Assembly (NCBI GenBank): GCA_947375085.1
Contig: CANCEQ010000169.1
Location: 1 to 6,619, forward strand
Reading direction: 5' to 3'
Length of the DNA stretch: 6,619 bases
Origin: Flavobacteriales bacterium
GTDB lineage: Bacteria; Bacteroidota; Bacteroidia; Flavobacteriales; Crocinitomicaceae
The notes beneath the pieces were generated by a model that searched no databases, was not told where the DNA came from, and was given only the letters and a program-made list of their open reading frames with translations. Of the stretch, positions 5,971-6,619 are shown one piece after another (position 1 is the first letter of the stretch; each line of letters starts with the position of its first letter). A program made the translations under genes and the position numbers.

Positions 5971-6018
5971 ATTTTATAACATAGAATAGGATTTAAATCC
6001 TATTCTATGTTATAAAAT
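5971..6018. repeat. Perfect 48-bp palindrome between rsmE and the DUF4159 gene
   Basis: Two 24-nt arms (5971-5994 and 5995-6018) are exact reverse complements with no spacer; the centre is GGATTTAAATCC. Symmetry stops at the next base on either side (G5970 against T6019). The right arm contains the rsmE stop codon (TAG at 6007-6005) and its last codons. In the minus-strand transcript it would fold into a stem of about 22 bp with a TTAA loop. No T-run follows on either strand, so it is not a textbook intrinsic terminator. It could still end or attenuate transcription, stabilise the rsmE 3' end, or bind a dimeric protein. Confidence 0.9.
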
Positions 6019-6619
6019 TATCAATTATCATCTTCCCCTGCATTACAGCGTAAAGTCCAGCAGTTTCTGTTCTTAAACGATTTTTACCTAATGTAATTGT
6101 TGTGTATCCTGACTTCAAAGCCTTATCAACTTCACTAATTGAAAAATCTCCTTCAGGACCAATTAAAATAGGGCAGTCAGTTTTTTCAAATTTTTCTGAA
6201 ATAGTAAATTTTTCTCCATCATAACAATGAGCGATTAAGCCTTTCGGATGAAGTTTTAAGAAAGAATTAAAATCTACCAACGAATTCAATTTAGGTAAAA
6301 ATAGACGTTTCGATTGTTTCATTGCAGCAACAAGAATTTTCTCTAATCGTTCTTCTTTAACTATTTTACGTTCAGAATTAGAACAAAGTAGAAGCGTAAT
6401 TTCAGTCACACCAATTTCAGTTGCTTTTTCTAAAAACCATTCAATTCGATCGATTATTTTAGTTGGCGCTATAGCAATATGTAGATTAGTTTCAGGTAAC
6501 TCTTCCGTAATTTTAGAAACTACTTCAACCTTGCAATGTTTTGGATGAGCTTCAATTATTTTAGTAACAAACTCAACACCCTTTCCATTTAGAATAGCCA
6601 CATTATCTCCAGTAGATAA
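6005..6619 (-). CDS. rsmE: 16S rRNA (uracil-1498-N3)-methyltransferase RsmE, 5' end missing
   Basis: These are the C-terminal 204 residues of RsmE, a SPOUT-class trefoil-knot enzyme that uses S-adenosylmethionine to methylate U1498 of 16S rRNA at N3 in the assembled 30S subunit. The frame stays open to the right edge (first in-window residues LSTGDNV), so roughly 30-35 N-terminal residues of the PUA-like domain are missing. Family motifs are GKG near the start (12-14), DRIEWFLEKATEIGVTEI (57-74), SERKIV (82-87), MKQSKRLFLP (100-109), LIGPEGDFSISE (152-163) and LGKNRLRTETAGLYAV (177-192). The GPEG and LRTETA loops form the SAM-binding knot. GPEGD in place of the commoner GPEGG is a mild variant. 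The stop lies inside the 48-bp palindrome. It is probably the upstream partner of the DUF4159 gene. Confidence 0.96.
   Translation of the reverse strand, partial: LSTGDNVAILNGKGVEFVTKIIEAHPKHCKVEVVSKITEELPETNLHIAIAPTKIIDRIEWFLEKATEIGVTEITLLLCSNSERKIVKEERLEKILVAAMKQSKRLFLPKLNSLVDFNSFLKLHPKGLIAHCYDGEKFTISEKFEKTDCPILIGPEGDFSISEVDKALKSGYTTITLGKNRLRTETAGLYAVMQGKMIIDNFIT

Noticed and set aside
6599..6601. GTG at 6601 as the start of the methyltransferase gene
   Set aside because: The frame continues upstream without a stop to the window edge (LSTGDN before it), and RsmE needs about 30 more N-terminal residues, so the gene is truncated by the window rather than starting here.

Overview
The window is strongly AT-rich DNA with signatures of Bacteroidota, probably a flavobacterium-like lineage. 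One protein carries a type IX secretion C-terminal sorting domain, a system essentially confined to that phylum. Several predicted signal peptides end in a small residue followed by Gln. Shine-Dalgarno sequences are largely absent, and a Bacteroidota-type DUF4159 gene is present. Species cannot be fixed from the sequence alone.

Region 1 (1-2639, plus strand) is a tightly packed run of five genes with gaps of 26, 6, 6 and 15 nt: the 3' part of a thiol glutathione peroxidase, a DinB-fold putative metalloenzyme, a glyoxalase/VOC-fold protein, an exported serine alpha/beta hydrolase and a Crp/Fnr-type regulator. It looks like a stress or detoxification operon closed by its own regulator. This grouping is inference from spacing and families.

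Region 2 (2640-2713) is a 74-nt intergenic stretch. It holds a 5-4-5 inverted repeat (TTACC-N4-GGTAA) that could be a Crp/Fnr-type operator or, because C-T6 follows it, a weak terminator. A weak candidate promoter and an A+T-only dyad follow.

Region 3 (2714-5255, plus strand) is a second compact operon of envelope or secreted proteins: a predicted outer-membrane beta-barrel protein, a four-helix inner-membrane protein starting at TTG 2 nt downstream, and a 514-residue T9SS-secreted, mostly helical protein whose ATG overlaps the preceding stop (TAATG). None has a function I can name. This trio is the best candidate in the window for an undescribed system.

Region 4 (5256-6619) is transcribed from the minus strand, convergent with region 3. 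Reading on that strand, rsmE (16S rRNA m3U1498 methyltransferase, 5' end outside the window) comes first, followed by an exported DUF4159 protein. A perfect 48-bp palindrome (5971-6018) lies between them and overlaps the rsmE stop codon. The 43-nt convergent gap contains a degenerate hexanucleotide repeat. No RNA genes, insertion sequences or CRISPR arrays were seen, and no gene-free stretch exceeds 300 bases.
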